This document shows, one piece after another, positions 18,601-29,100 of a DNA stretch of 36,451 nucleotides (position 1 is the first letter of the stretch; each line of letters opens with the position of its first letter). Source of the stretch: CAVZLD01 sp964522605 (GTDB lineage: Bacteria > Planctomycetota > Planctomycetia > Pirellulales > Pirellulaceae); NCBI GenBank assembly GCA_964522605.1, contig CAZFWV010000033.1, positions 1-36,451 of the forward strand. Direction: 5' to 3'. Below the pieces are notes generated by a model. That model worked only from the letters and a program-made list of their open reading frames with translations, made no database searches and had not been told where the DNA came from. The position numbers and the translations under genes are program-made.

Positions 18601-18766
18601 TTTCCGAGCCGTGCAGCCAGAACAACGGCCCGGTGAGCCGTTTGGCTTCCATCGGCAACTCGCGAAACAGCGTTTCCATTCGGGAGATGTTCCCCTGAGG
18701 CAACGTTTGGGCACTAACGACCGAAGACAACCACAGCAGGGACAGGGCAAAGACCTTGGACTTCAT
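15635..18766 (-). CDS. GH106-like secreted glycoside hydrolase
   Basis: A 1043-aa secreted enzyme, best matched in my judgement to the alpha-L-rhamnosidase-type GH106 group. The ATG at 18766 has GGAG 7 nt upstream and starts a signal peptide (MKSKVFALSLLWLSSVVSAQ); the open frame extends 43 codons further upstream, but into a palindrome-bearing leader. The catalytic barrel spans roughly residues 40-560, with GPLFWLHGSES at its start, FFYDEPETRGDWG (Asp255-Glu258, a likely acidic active-site loop) and CEMFGAYGQDITY. Then comes a region with VLFAGNLQRVGKM and a Rossmann-like domain (ADIATL, GGIVVGCGLLPT). Galactose-binding-like sandwiches follow at ~789-940 (TLYVNGKPACKTDDELNSGW) and ~980-1043. 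GH106 enzymes remove rhamnose from pectic or algal polysaccharides; the substrate here is inferred. It is a single gene divergent from the GH43 gene. Confidence 0.72.
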   Translation of the reverse strand: MKSKVFALSLLWLSSVVSAQTLPQGNISRMETLFRELPMEAKRLTGPLFWLHGSESQEQLEALVERTAESGNGGFTAESRPHRDWLGEGWYRDLAICLEAAKRNDLEMWIFDEKWWPSQMIGGKVPPQYATKVLVAETVDVDGPQAIELEGYSGERYVAAVAGRMTDGGALEGDSLIDLADRIEDGRLSWQAPSGKWQVIKFTHKQGPGLGQGNSPSIDGASQDCTDYFIHTVYQPHFDRFQDDFGKTIPGFFYDEPETRGDWGTELNKVLSEWNVDWKKAYVAHTLELAGEDDTAAKFQYLDAFAEAWGRTMYGSMSRWCRERGVKSMGHFMEHGSLYVHPEFCAGDMMRLQKYSDMGGIDLVVRQMYPGQRPRDIYQTPKLGSSITHVYGKPDDITMCEMFGAYGQDITYSQMKWLTDQMQVRGVNFMIPHSFNPKAPYDTDCPPYFYNGGFEPRYPLYRVYADYTSRLSLLLSGGRHVCPVAVLFAGNLQRVGKMTTPEDITSSLQDALFDCDWLPMEVFTGAGETCRIQDKQIRLHQERYQVLIVPPVEVIPYETLARVKEFFDAGGIVVGCGLLPTKSATIGKTAADIATLRTAVWGTSPAVGTQACRTSPAGGRAYLLAETPTPAEITETLTGDAGLHPTLEVLAGETNHWLHVLHRVKCDRDVFLVCNQDHQGPTRHFRFRLTAAGVPEVWDAMRNEITTVPFERHGEAVELELTLEPNESVLLVFQEQARPLPVRGAAASESARQTIEVARQPTPDALKIPSEPPREPRPDDAKGASIEQAAWIWHDEPAVGAALRYFRAALEIPEDRTIRSARGILTCDNFATLYVNGKPACKTDDELNSGWRNPVQVDLKPFLDVGRNVLALRAENFDSQNANPAGLLGIFEVQFEEGESIVLATGPAWKSCAKEQPGWSEAALDDADWQTVKVLGKYGIGPWGNFQGTGGRPLTVSPITSDPFWGSAALPAGVDLNSHRVYLEMDDLPDAAAAVRVNGDFAGGCIGAPLRVNVTAQIRPGQNTIEIQPQAPKAARLLLVPCE

Positions 18767-18849
18767 GTGTTTTCTCCGAAGCAGTTTCAGTTGGCCGTTG
18801 GGAAGCGGATCGAGCTTTTTCGGTGTTCGCGCTTGATTGTACTGCACAA

Positions 18850-18870
18850 CCCACCGGCTATGCTGGTGGG
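18850..18870. repeat. REP-like palindrome in leader of GH106-like gene
   Basis: CCCACCGGC (18850-18858) and GCTGGTGGG (18862-18870) form a 9-bp stem with one G-T wobble and a 3-nt loop. It lies about 84 nt upstream of the GH106-like ATG, in its probable untranslated leader. It could be a dispersed palindromic repeat or a leader hairpin. Confidence 0.5.
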
Positions 18871-18964
18871 AACCGGTACGATGCCGACGTGACATCGCCT
18901 CGGCTGAAAACCGATGACTAGCCGTAAGACGCCGCGACGAATCGGATCCTGAGCCGTATTCGAC

Positions 18965-19046
18965 GCTTTTCGATTAACCCGCAGCCGTCAGGCGAGGACG
19001 ATTTGCCTTTGATCCTCGCCTGACGGCTGCGGGTTAAACGAAAAGC
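18965..19046. repeat. 82-bp near-perfect inverted repeat
   Basis: Two 34-bp arms (18965-18998 and 19013-19046) are reverse complements with a single mismatch and surround a 14-nt spacer. The core CCCGCAGCCGTCAGGCGAG occurs in both arms. No target duplication is obvious at the ends and nothing is encoded. Position between two divergent promoters rules out a simple terminator. A dispersed hairpin element (MITE/REP type) is the likeliest reading; a cruciform-forming regulatory site is the alternative. Confidence 0.75.
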
Positions 19047-19251
19047 CACTGGGAGAGCGATGTAACTTCCTCCGAGCCAGCAACTTAAAAGCTGCACGAT
19101 CTCCAGAGGGGAGAGGGAGGTTTTGAAATGCGCTCGAGTGTCGAAACGATAGAAAAGGGATTGCGAACTATGGTCGCCGGCGTCGCGATCGATTGGGGAA
19201 ACTGACGACTTGTGAAAAACCACTGCCTCCAACCCACTCAAGCAAGCTGAC

Positions 19252-22200
19252 ATGAAACACGACAACGGCTTCCGCGTACTCGGCCTGATGCTGATGCTTT
19301 GCTATTCCACTGCTGCCGACGACAGCGCGTTCGATGCGTCCGGGAACTTCAACCCGATTGTGCCAGGCTATTTTGCCGATCCGACGCTCAAGCAGTTTGG
19401 CGACCTGTTCTATTTGTACGCGACGACCGATGGCAACGGCGGCGGACGTGGGCCGGCGACGGTCTGGGTTTCGCGGGACTTTGTCAACTGGGTGCTGGTG
19501 CCGATGAATTGGCCGAACACGCCGCATTATTGGGCGCCGGACGTTGTGCGGCGGCCCGACGGGCGTTACTACCTGTTTTACAACCAGCCGTGCAACACCT
19601 TCGGCGGAGTCTCCGAATCGCCCGTCGGCCCATGGACTCCGCTCGCGCCCGGCGACGGCCTGGTGATTCGCGACCGCTTGATCGAGAACGTGATCACTCT
19701 CGATACGCAGTTCTTCGAAGACCGTGACGGCACGCTGTATGGCTACTGGGGCACCTGGGGCATTTTTGCCGACAGCGGTTGCGGCATCGGCGTGTTCAAT
19801 CCCGACATGAAGTCCTTCGCCCGGTTCGCGATGATTCCCAATACCCAGGCGAAAGACTTCTTTGAAGCACCGTTCATGATCGAACGCAATGGGTTGTACT
19901 ACTTCACCTACTCGTCCGGATCCTGTCACGATGCCAGCTACCGTGTGCAATACGCCGTAAGCGACCGTCCGGACGGCAAGTTCACCATGGGGCCGAACAA
20001 CCCGATTCTCGCTTCGAATTCCGACCAGACGGTTCACGGGCCGGGACATCATTCGATTCTCAAACATGGTGACGATTACTACATTGTCTACCACCGCCAC
20101 GACATTCCCGTGACGCCCAACGGAATGCATCGGCAAGTCTGCGTCGATCGTCTGGTATTCGAACGGGACGGGGTGATTGGCAAAATCGCGCCGACGCATC
20201 GCGGCATCGGCCAACTGGTCGCTCATGACCGTTCCGCGAATCTTGCGCGGAGTGTGAAAGTCACGGCTTCGTCGTACTACCACGACACGCTCCGTCATCA
20301 CGTATATCGGCCTGAGTATGCAGTGGACGACAATAACGCGACGCTCTGGCGGGCAGGTAACAACGAACCCGGGCAGTGGCTGCAGGTGGACCTTGGCGAG
20401 CTGCAGGCGATTCGCCGCATCGAGACCCAATTTGAGTACGGCACCTGGTACTACCAGTACCTGATTGAATACTCGCAGGACGGCGAGCACTGGCAGGTGC
20501 TGGCCGACCGGCGGCAAAACACCCGTTGGGGCAGCCCGATCGTGGACGATGCGAATTGCCGGGCCCGGTATCTGCGGTTGACGATCACCGGGACCGAACT
20601 GCCGGGCCTGTGTGCGGCCGTGTGGAATCTCAAGGTCTACGCAGACGCGCCCGACGATCCGCTTCTTGCGCTGGCAGACCGAGGTTTTGCCCAGGCGGCG
20701 AATCGCTGTCCTTTCTCATCGCCGGAGTCTGATGCAGCGATAGAGGGCCGGGCGAGCGACGAACCGCTGATCTACCTGGATGCCGTCGATCTGCAACTTG
20801 GCGAGCCGCTCGCCGCGTGGACGAATCAGGGGACGCGGGGTGGCGAATTCACCGCCGCGGAGAACCGACCGGTGGTTGGCATGGCCGGCGGGCGCAAGGC
20901 CGTGCGATTCTCCGGCCGCGAAATCCTCACCGCCTCGTTTCCAGCGCCCCGGTCGTTGGCAGGCAACAGCAGTTTCACCGTTGCCGCTTGGGTCAACAAT
21001 CCGGAAATCGACGAGAGCGAATGCCTGGTCAGTTGGGCCGGCCGGGGAGGGCCGGACGCCACGACCGCCCAGTTCGGTTACGGCAGCCATGGCGCCTTTG
21101 GAGCGGTAGGCCATTGGGGCTTTGCCGACATGGGATTCCGCAATGGTCCGCCGGCGGCCAATGCATGGCATCACCTGGCAATCGTGTTCGACGGCGTCAT
21201 CGAGCGAGTCTACGTCGATGGCGAGTTGAACAACGCTGCAGCGAAGATGCTACTGATCCACGAAGGACGCCCGATCCATGTGGGAGCGTCCGTGCCGGAC
21301 ACGGAACACTATGACGGCTATTTGGCGTCGCTGCGCGTGTTCGATCGGGCGCTTGATGAGTCGAAAGTCAAACAACTGGCCGCCGATGCGCCGGATGCTG
21401 ATGTGCTGATTCATCTGGACTCGGGACGGCTGGATTACGGTCCTGTCACGTCGTGGAACAACAGCGGCTCCTTGGGCGGCCAGTTTCAGCCGGACGAACA
21501 CCCGCCAACGGTCGCCGACGCCGGCGATCGGATCGCCGTGCAATTCGAATCCGGGCAGGCACTGCGTTGGCAAGCCCATGAAGCGATCGACCTGAACGAC
21601 TTCAGCCTGCTGGTCGGCGCGTGGAATCCAACCGTCGAGGCGGGCGAGTGCGCCGTGGAATGGATCGACGACGAAGGAAAGCGAACTGTTTTGATCAATT
21701 CACCGCCCGGCGCAGGTTGGCACCAACTGGCGTACGTCTGCCACGATGGGCGCTCCCTGATCTTCCTTGACGGCAAGCCAACGACGCTCACGCCTCCACG
21801 TGCCCCCAAGGCGTTGAAAGCCATCCGACTCGGCGGCGCACCGCCGTTTACCGGCTCGCTGGCTCGAGTGCAATTGTTCCAGCGCGCCCTATCCGCCGGG
21901 GAAATTTCCCAATGGCACGCCGTCTGGACAGAGGAATGGCAATCGCCCGGTCCTAACCCGGCGGCGTTTGCGGACCAGCCCGCGGCGCTGACTCCGACCA
22001 TGGTCGCCATGACCGCGCAAGTTGGCCAGTCCCGGCTGGGCGCGGTTGAATACCGCTTCACAGAAACGACGGGTAACGGAGGCGGTAGCAGCAGCGGCTG
22101 GACGCGATCGCCGTTCTTTCTGGACGATGGCCTGCAGCCAGACACGCACTACGCCTACACGGTCAGCCTGCGCGATCCGCTGGGCAACGTCACGGCGGCA

Positions 22201-22890
22201 TCGGCCCCGGTCCATGTTCACACCGATCCGCACCAGTTCCGCGAGTTCGCAGACGACTTTGCCGCGGCGCGCGATTTCTTGGCAACCGGCGTGGCCGGTT
22301 CTTTCTGGGACGGTTGCCTGGGCTCAGCCGACGGAAGTTTCCCGGAAGCGATCGCTCATCAAGATGGAAAGCTGCGACTCCAATCCAGTGGCACTGTCTG
22401 GGACGGCGGCCCGCGCCGCGGTGCGTTCCTGTTCAAGATCGTGGCCGGGGATTTCGTCGTGGAAGCGAAGGTCTCCGATTACGCCGGCCTGGCAACTCGC
22501 CGTGTTCCCGGCAACAATGACGGCGGCCTCATGGTTCGACTGCCCAAGTTGGACGATACCGGATCCGGTGATGACTTGGTGCAATTGAATTTCTTCCCGA
22601 TCTGGAACCAAGGCAACATGGTGACGACTCTTGACGGCGGCGCGCGGACCCAAGTCGGAAATCAGCGGGCCTGGGAGGCGCATCGCAATCTCCAGATCAT
22701 CCGTTGCGGTGGCGTGTTCCATTTTCGCACAAGTGCCGATGGCAAGGACTGGGAAGACATGCCGGGCTCACCGGTTCGACGCGACGACATGCAGGATCTG
22801 CCACTACAAGTGGGACTCTACCATGCCAGCTACGGCAACGAGAGCAGCTACATCACCTTTGAAGATTTTCAGTTGACGACCAGACGATGA
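19252..22890 (+). CDS. GH43 glycosidase with CBM32 and LamG domains
   Basis: A 1212-aa secreted modular enzyme. After a short signal peptide (MKHDNGFRVLGLMLMLCYSTA), residues ~30-320 form a GH43 five-bladed propeller. Asp43 in PGYFADPTLK is the general base, Asp97 in YWAPDVV the pKa modulator and Glu205 in DFFEAPFMI the general acid, so all three catalytic residues are present. Family members are mostly alpha-L-arabinofuranosidases, beta-xylosidases or galactan/arabinan hydrolases. Next come an F5/8-type C (CBM32-like) domain at ~333-463, two LamG domains at ~507-706 and 717-893, a fibronectin-III-like segment at ~900-993 and a final DUF1349-like concanavalin fold at ~997-1210 (FADDFAAARDFLATG). 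The many binding modules suggest action on insoluble or cell-wall material. Start: first ATG of the frame; weak ribosome binding site. It is divergent from the GH106-like gene. Confidence 0.88.
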   Translation: MKHDNGFRVLGLMLMLCYSTAADDSAFDASGNFNPIVPGYFADPTLKQFGDLFYLYATTDGNGGGRGPATVWVSRDFVNWVLVPMNWPNTPHYWAPDVVRRPDGRYYLFYNQPCNTFGGVSESPVGPWTPLAPGDGLVIRDRLIENVITLDTQFFEDRDGTLYGYWGTWGIFADSGCGIGVFNPDMKSFARFAMIPNTQAKDFFEAPFMIERNGLYYFTYSSGSCHDASYRVQYAVSDRPDGKFTMGPNNPILASNSDQTVHGPGHHSILKHGDDYYIVYHRHDIPVTPNGMHRQVCVDRLVFERDGVIGKIAPTHRGIGQLVAHDRSANLARSVKVTASSYYHDTLRHHVYRPEYAVDDNNATLWRAGNNEPGQWLQVDLGELQAIRRIETQFEYGTWYYQYLIEYSQDGEHWQVLADRRQNTRWGSPIVDDANCRARYLRLTITGTELPGLCAAVWNLKVYADAPDDPLLALADRGFAQAANRCPFSSPESDAAIEGRASDEPLIYLDAVDLQLGEPLAAWTNQGTRGGEFTAAENRPVVGMAGGRKAVRFSGREILTASFPAPRSLAGNSSFTVAAWVNNPEIDESECLVSWAGRGGPDATTAQFGYGSHGAFGAVGHWGFADMGFRNGPPAANAWHHLAIVFDGVIERVYVDGELNNAAAKMLLIHEGRPIHVGASVPDTEHYDGYLASLRVFDRALDESKVKQLAADAPDADVLIHLDSGRLDYGPVTSWNNSGSLGGQFQPDEHPPTVADAGDRIAVQFESGQALRWQAHEAIDLNDFSLLVGAWNPTVEAGECAVEWIDDEGKRTVLINSPPGAGWHQLAYVCHDGRSLIFLDGKPTTLTPPRAPKALKAIRLGGAPPFTGSLARVQLFQRALSAGEISQWHAVWTEEWQSPGPNPAAFADQPAALTPTMVAMTAQVGQSRLGAVEYRFTETTGNGGGSSSGWTRSPFFLDDGLQPDTHYAYTVSLRDPLGNVTAASAPVHVHTDPHQFREFADDFAAARDFLATGVAGSFWDGCLGSADGSFPEAIAHQDGKLRLQSSGTVWDGGPRRGAFLFKIVAGDFVVEAKVSDYAGLATRRVPGNNDGGLMVRLPKLDDTGSGDDLVQLNFFPIWNQGNMVTTLDGGARTQVGNQRAWEAHRNLQIIRCGGVFHFRTSADGKDWEDMPGSPVRRDDMQDLPLQVGLYHASYGNESSYITFEDFQLTTRR

Positions 22891-23161
22891 AACACTTCAA
22901 GACAGCTGCCCTTGCACTGCAGTTTGTGGGTCGAGAGAAAAACCGTTTCGACGTCGACTCTAAGCCATACTTGACGACGCCTGTGCTGCAGTGACTCTTG
23001 CGCACTTGCGATGGAGATGTGGCGGCTGGTGACAACAACGGAAATAGCTCTTGGCCGAAAAGCGACCTCTGAAACGCGTTCACAACACCGATTGCAATGG
23101 AGCTTATCGATCGGACTAAATGCCGATAATTCTGGTAGAAAATGGCAGAATGTCCAGGGAA
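22891..23161. other. Convergent intergenic region
   Basis: This gap between the convergent GH43 and giant surface-protein genes shows no credible gene, repeat or hairpin-plus-T terminator that I could find. Confidence 0.55.
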
Positions 23162-26100
23162 TCAGCCCTGCTCATTCTGAAGCGAGTTTCGATTGATGAT
23201 TCCGTCTTGGTCAATCCCGGTTTTGAGATCGACACCCCCCTCGTGCGTTGTCAACCGCAATAAGATGTTGGCGAGATCATCGACAAGATCTACCTCGCCT
23301 CCTGCCTCGTCAATGACTCCGCCATCGCTGTCAAATGGCTCTGCATGAAGCAGGGTAAACGCGAGTGACTCGAAGATCTGGTCACGGAGATGGACACCGC
23401 GATACCGCTGGGCCAACTTCTGTCGAGTCGCAGACACTTGTGTTGGCAGCGTACTGCCAATGGCCGAAGATGGTCGTGGGGATGTTGGGTGAATCGGGAG
23501 CAAATCGTAGGCGTCGATGAAGTCTCCCGACGGCTGGGCCTGGAACGAAGAACGGAGGCTCACAGTGGTCCGGACATTCGGCCCCAGCGTGGGTGCCATC
23601 ACGTCGTATGGTGCATCGTGGTCGAGCCCCAGTACATGGCCAAACTCGTGAGTCACAACCGAGAGCAGATCGATATTGCCGTAGCCCGAGTTCGTGCGCT
23701 GCCCCGGACCGATACTCCAGCCGTAACCTGCGGCGTCCCGATCAATCCAGACGTGGTCTGCAAATCGGCAACCAAGCACTGTCCCCTCAAGTGACCCCAC
23801 TTGCACGCTCACGTTGCGCAGAAGTTCTCGCTCGTGCGGGTCAAGACCTGCCTGCAACCAGGCATTCTTGGCTTCCTGAACGACGGACTGCAACGTTGCA
23901 TCGTTCAACTCAACGCCCTGTTGGGGCTCCGCAGCTGGGCCGTTCGCAACATTCAGTCTCTTCGTGTGAATCTGGACGTTTCCTCCCGGCAGGTCTTGTT
24001 CGACCGCGGCGGAACCGTTCCAGCTTGTGGCGAAAACCAGCGTTCCATTTTCTGCATTCCACAGGCTGAAACCAATCCGATCCGGCGTCGAAACTTCATC
24101 CTGCGAACCGGGTTCGCCAAAATCCGTCATGTGGACATACATGATGAGGCCCCCCTGGGATTCACCGGTATCCAGGTTGATCAGGTTGGCCTTCGACTGG
24201 AAGTCTGCCACATAAACGCCTTCGTAGATGGGATCGTATTGGGGATGGGTACTGTCAGAGAATGGGTGGAGATTGACGCCGAGTGACCGAGTGGCCGTCG
24301 ACTTGACCTTCCACTGCGTGCCGTCGGACATGCGGAGAATGGACGAAAAGTTGCCCTGCAAGTTGGTCAGCTGTTTGTTGTACTTCACGCTGAAACCAAG
24401 GTTCATTTTGCTCCCCTCGGCGACATCCAGCGGCACATCGTGGGGTTGTCCGTCAGCGTCCAGCACAGTTGCAACGCCGCCATACGAATCCGTTTCGGTC
24501 AGGTAACCGCCACCGGTGATGAAATCGCCGTCCGGCTTCGCTACGGTCACCAGCACCACCTCCGAGCCAAAATAGAACCCCTCGACCGACGTCGTGATCT
24601 CCAGTGTTGTGGCCACGTCCTTATCGCCGAACAGGTCAGGAACGGATAGTGTGGCGACGGACACACCGGTTAGTGGGTCCGCATCCAGTGGCAGGATGGG
24701 CACGCCTGAAAGGGTCCACGAGCCCGGGCCGTCCTGATTCGTGATCTCGAATGTCACGGTGGCTGTCGGAAGGCCGTCCGGTGACACGTGCGTGATCTCA
24801 CCCGCGTCGGGATCATAATCGGGATGGCCGGCGAAGAAGCTGATATCTTGTACCACGGCTCGGAGTTCCATCTCGAGTTGATTCGGATTCCGCGGGTCGG
24901 TCGTGTAGAGCAGAGAGGCGGCGTAGGTCGGTACCGCATCTTCCGGCTCGATCGTCAAGAGGATGCTCACGTCGGTTTTGCCTCCGTCATCATCCGTGAC
25001 GGTTGCCACGATCTCGTACTCACCCGGTTCCAGGTCCGCGATGCCCGAGATCTGCCACTCGGCAAAACCGCCTTCCTGGGTCACCGGATTCATCGACAGC
25101 GCGCCAGCAAGCGTACCGGCGTCCGGCAATTGCATCTGGCCAAGCCCCTGCAACTCGGTCAGGTTCACCGTGTTGCCTTCCAGGTCGGTGTACCAGGTGA
25201 CCAGCTTAATCGTCATGGTGTCGGCCGGCGTATCCGTGCCCGTGATCGTGATGGGGACAACCGGATCACTGTACTGGATCGAGGAGGGGTTTGGTGTGGC
25301 CACGACCGTCGGTGCGACGTTCTCGACGTTGATCTTCGCGGTGTCTGTGTGCACCGCGTCATCGTCGTCCGTCACGGTCACCGTGACCGTGTACACGCCA
25401 TCCTCGACGTACATATGGCTGCCCGCCACAGTCCCAGCGACTCCGGTCGGCCATACCGCTTCTTCTTCCTCGACCTCACCAACTTCAACGGGAGGAGTCT
25501 CGTCGCCCCAGTCGATCGTCGCCGTATGCGTGCCTCTCGGCCCCAGGTCAAAGAACGACATGGCGAATTCCTGTAGCGTGTATTCGGGTACCGAACGGTC
25601 CGGTCCTGCCTCCACTGTGGGTGGCTGGTTGGGACACTCGACCGCCCCGATATCCACTCGCTCACCGATGACTCTCGGAAAGCCTGCGCCGCGCTGATCG
25701 GTCGGCAGCGGAATCCCGTCGGGATCGATCGCCAGCGCGTTACTTCCCCCATCCGTCGCCGGGCTGCCGGGCTCCAGTTCCATCGTCCACGTGGGGCCGC
25801 CGTAGTCGCCGAGTGGCGCAAGCCAGGACAGGTCCGCGACACCAACCTGGTTGTTGTTGACGTTGTTGTTCAAACCGCCATTGTTGATAGCGTCGCCGAT
25901 CAAGTTGAAGGCACTCTCCAACCCGACATCACCGGACAAGTCATCGGCGATGGGGGAGGACGTTTTGCGGACATTGGCGGCCACGAGCGTGTTATAGAGC
26001 TTTGTGGAACTGCCAGCTTTCGTACCGATCCCACCGCCGGCTCCCGTTTCATTATCATCGACGTCGGCAGTGTTGTTGGCGATGGTCGCGTTGATCACGA

Positions 26101-29100
26101 ACAGTTCGCCGCCCGAGTCGTTGACAATCCCGCCGCCGTCAAGGCCCGCCTCATTCTCTGAAATCGTCGAGTTGATAACTGATGCGGTACCGTTCCAGTT
26201 AGCGATCGCGCCGCCCGATTGATCGGACGAGTTTCCGGCGAGCGTGCTGTCGGTGACGATCAGTGCGCCACGGTTGAAGATCCCCCCGCCGCTGCCGGTT
26301 GCGGAGTTCGTTGCGACGAAGCAGGTTGCGAGAGTGAGCGACTCCTGGTTGTCGACCGCCCCACCATGGTCCGCGCTGCCGTCCATCAGCGAGAGGCCAC
26401 GGATCTTAACAGTGTTTTTCGTGTCGTCGTCGGAGTCGCTCACCCGAAAGATTCGGCTCGCCTGGTTCCCGCTGATCGTCAATTGATGGGGCCCGGGGCC
26501 TGTGATTGCCAGGTCGTCGGTGATCAGCAACTCGCCGGCGGTAAGCAGGATCGTTTCTCCCACCAGATCGGTGGCGAAGACGATCGTGTCCGCTCCGGGG
26601 TTGGCGTTGGTTAACTCGATCGCCTCACGCAACGAAAGATCTCCGGCAGAGAAATCGTCGTCACTCTCGTCTTCGGAGCTGTCGACCACCAGCGCGCCAA
26701 TCATCAAGTCTTCCACATTCTTAAACGAGTAGGTGGGGCCGTAGGGGAGGTCGCTTGAGTCGGTAAAGAAGACCTCCTGAACAGCGTCTGGGTCGACGGG
26801 ACCACCCTGCGTCGGATCGGTGCCATATTGCTCCGGATCAAAGAACAACGCAACTAGATCGTCACCGCCAGCGGTGAGCACTTCCACTCGGTCATTGTCG
26901 GACGCATAACCGGACACCACATTCAGGTTGAAGTGGTTCTTCCAGATGCTGTGGACGCCCTGGTCGGTGGGCACCATCTGGAACTGATCGCTATCCTCGC
27001 TGAGGACCAGATGCAGCAAGTCGCTCGCTTCGTCCGGGGTGGGCGGTTGGTCGGAATCCGAGTCGACGCTGCCCATGTCAATTACGACGCCACTCGTCAC
27101 ACCTGCCTGTTCGAGCTGACCGTTGACGAAAAACTTGTCGGCACCGCGGCCACCCGAGAGGTTAATGGCCTCCACACGCTGCAAACCTACGGAGCCTGTC
27201 TCACTGCTGCTGGAATAGGATCGGATCCAGACCTGGTTCTCGCTGTCCATCGCGACGCGCAGGTCCTGCGCCGCATCATCACCCAAGATGATGATTTCGT
27301 CCTCGCCTTCCCCGCCGTCAACTTCCTCCAATAGAGCCAAGTCACTGACACCGATCACAAACTCGTCGTCTCCTAAGCCGCCATGCAGTTGATCCTTCCC
27401 GTTACCTCCCTCCAGATAATCGTCGCCGTCGTCTCCGTAAGCGATGACCAATCCGGATCCGCGGTTGGTCACGCGGTCCTGGTCATCTCCCAAGTGCACT
27501 TCGACGTCAGTCGCGACGCCAGCTAAAATCTCCACGAAATCATCACCGTTACCCATGTTCGGGATCAGGACCTTGGTGACGTTGTCAAATGTCTGCGTTA
27601 CACCGAACATTGTGATGCTGATCTTCTGACCGGTTGTCGAGCCCGCCGAAACGTCATCGATCACCACGCCCTCATGTACCTGATCAACTGCTAGATTTCG
27701 CATAGCGGCATCGGGACCGACGTTCAGTGTCAACAAACCGTCATCGTCGACCTGCCCCAGGACGTAGGCTGGCGGCGGTGTTCCCTCCTGCGGCAGCGTC
27801 AGAGTGCCGACGTTGAACGAAAAGTATCGTTGCTCAAGGTACGGATAGTAGACACACACTCGTCCGATGAACGGGATCCGAGTGCAGGCTTTCTTGATGA
27901 CCGGGACCAGCACTCCGACACTGATCGAGATTTCGCCCGAACCGGAGTTGTAGTCAACGCCGACCCCAATCGGGCCGATTGGGATGTAGAAGACCTCTGC
28001 CGAGATCCACAACGATCCGCTGATATCGAGGACAAATTGGAGGTTACCTTGAGAACCTTCCTCATCATCATCCAGATATCTGATTTCCAGATCCGCGGTG
28101 CCGCTGATGTTGAATCCATCCGGGCCCAACTGGATGTTGCCCCCCACGTCCAGGACAAATTCACCTTGCGAACTGAAGAATAAGGTCCCGTGGACCGAGG
28201 CACTCGCCAAATTGAGGAAATTGCCGGCGGCAGAGAAATTCGCCTCCAGGCTGACGACCTCTTTGCTCAGCAAGACGTAGCCTGACACGTTCAGTTCGAG
28301 GATGGACAGCAAATTGAGTTCCCCTGCGAGAAACACCACGCCGTAGGGTCCGGCGGGGCCTTCATCCCACGTCGGACTACCCCCGATCAAGGCTTGCAGA
28401 TTCGCATCCGACTGACCGGATTCTGGCGCAGCGAGAATCCCGCTTGGATCAACTGGCGCTGCCTTGGGGATCCGGAATTCGAGTCCCGGGTCGCGATTCG
28501 GGTCCGTCACGTCATCCGGGATCTCAAAGACCACGTCAACGCCGGTGGTGTTCACGATGAGGACAGCCGTCCCTCGGATACTTGCCAGATCGCCCGGAAG
28601 GGCCGCGTCGAACGTCAGCACCAGGTCCGCGGCGAAGCCATCATTGCGGATTGCCAGGAAGCCAAGTACCCCGAATTCGAGCAGAGGCTTGTCCGGCGGA
28701 CCGAGCGTCAGGCTGGCCGGGACGACCGAACCGGCTTGTTCGTCGAAAAGCGCCACGTTGAAACCCTGCGCCGCCGAAAACTCGAGCACAAAAATGCCAC
28801 CAATTTGAAAGACCGATTCGTCTTCCTCGAAGTCACCGCTCGAGTCGAAATCGATACGAAAATCGACATTGCCGGCCAGACGCAGGGCGAAAGTCTGTGC
28901 CGTCGGGACGATGGTCGCGGTCCCGGCCGTATTGTCCAGCGTGATCGGATCTTTGTCCTCCGACGTGTTGTTGATCACAAGCAGGCCACTGGCTTCCGCG
29001 TAAAGGCCAACGCTTTCCAAAAAGCCAAAATCGGTAGCCAAAATCGCCGCACCCCAGATCTCCACCTTGGGCAGTGAGACCCCGCCTGCTTCGGGCCCCC

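Larger units (their letters stand above)
18767..19251. other. Divergent intergenic region with two palindromes
   Basis: This interval separates the divergently transcribed GH106-like and GH43 genes and must carry both promoters. It contains a 21-nt palindrome at 18850-18870 and an 82-bp near-perfect inverted repeat at 18965-19046, listed separately. No coding sequence or clear promoter boxes were recognised. A shared operator for the two glycosidases is possible but not shown. Confidence 0.6.

Noticed and set aside
19168..20517. 449-aa open frame antisense to the GH43 gene
   Set aside because: The plus-strand frame has an intact GH43 domain with all catalytic residues; the antisense product is Val/Arg-rich without recognisable motifs.
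27340..27440. RTX-like glycine/aspartate block as evidence for type I secretion
   Set aside because: Only a short block is present, in the middle of the protein, and the N-terminal planctomycete signal suggests another route; no ABC/MFP secretion genes are in the window.
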